Assembly: GCA_037447655.1 (NCBI GenBank)
Contig: JBBHKE010002318.1
Span: forward strand, 1-27,380
DNA: 27,380 nt
Direction of reading: 5' to 3'
Origin: Zygnema cylindricum
Taxonomy: Eukaryota; Streptophyta; Zygnematophyceae; Zygnematales; Zygnemataceae
The notes below the pieces were generated by a model that made no database searches, was not told the origin of the DNA, and saw only the letters and a list, made by a program, of their open reading frames with translations. Every line of letters begins with the position of its first letter. The stretch's first letter is position 1. The translations under genes and the position numbers were made by a program. Below are positions 27,255 through 27,380 of this stretch, in pieces.

Positions 27255-27380
27255 TGAAACTCTGAGACCTCCATAAGTCCTCAGAGTGGACAGCTTCCAA
27301 GAAGCCTCTAGGATAATCCTGACCCCTTTGTGTTTCAGCAAAAATAACTGCCACCCTGGCAAACAAAAACCCTGACTACC
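27255..27380 (-). repeat. 5' LTR end of the minus-strand copia derivative (truncated by window)
   Basis: Minus strand reads GTAGTCAGGG, TTTGCCAGGGTGGCAG, AAGGGGTCAGGAT and ends GGAGGTCTCAGAGTTTCA, matching the ends of LTR4 (14524-14798) with a large internal deletion. Confidence 0.7.

Overview
This window is eukaryotic nuclear DNA. It has a spliced host gene at the left edge and then about 22 kb of nested LTR retrotransposons. A green-lineage alga or early-diverging plant is my best guess: a Ty3/gypsy polyprotein carries a cytosine-methyltransferase domain, Ty1/copia elements use an initiator-Met half-tRNA primer site, and the LTRs carry phased GTAC motifs. The taxon is inference; nothing here fixes it.

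Region 1 (1-2773): the 3' part of a gene for RNA 3'-terminal phosphate cyclase (RTCA type), read as four exons (47-69 tentative, 162-223, 1172-1298, 2351-2773). Its introns are full of simple repeats, and the last intron holds a decayed duplicate of the start of the final exon. Region 2 (2774-4718): non-coding, with an AATGTC hexanucleotide array and AT-rich foldbacks inside a dispersed repeat.

Region 3 (4719-12034): a tandem LTR-gag-LTR-gag-LTR array of a copia-like element that encodes only Gag. Copy 1 has an intact 651-codon gag; copy 2 has one nonsense codon. Each gag starts inside the LTR and reads through a primer-binding site complementary to the anticodon arm of initiator tRNA-Met. 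No pol genes are present, so any movement would need a partner element.

Region 4 (12035-15410): a 206-bp-period tandem duplication beside an exon-like minus-strand ORF, a perfect hairpin, and a second copy of the dispersed repeat split by a solo LTR with a perfect 5-bp target duplication. Region 5 (about 15411-25278): a decayed Ty3/gypsy element in the order gag, protease, linker, cytosine-5 methyltransferase, reverse transcriptase, RNase H. It is interrupted by a solo LTR with a perfect target duplication and by a 5'-truncated LTR flanked by two diverged RNase H segments. The methyltransferase has lost its catalytic Cys and the ENV Glu. Region 6 (25279-27380): a minus-strand copia deletion derivative keeping only the end of RT plus RNase H between LTR sequences.

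The most unusual feature is shared by all six LTRs of the main family (LTR1-LTR6). On the antisense strand each carries a tRNA-like module with an A-box-like motif, a B-box, and a TTTT run 15-18 nt past the B-box, which is the layout of a Pol III gene. In three diverged LTRs the hairpin around the B-box has different but still complementary outer stems. The same LTRs carry phased GTAC sites upstream of a TATA box and a run of short perfect hairpins downstream of it.
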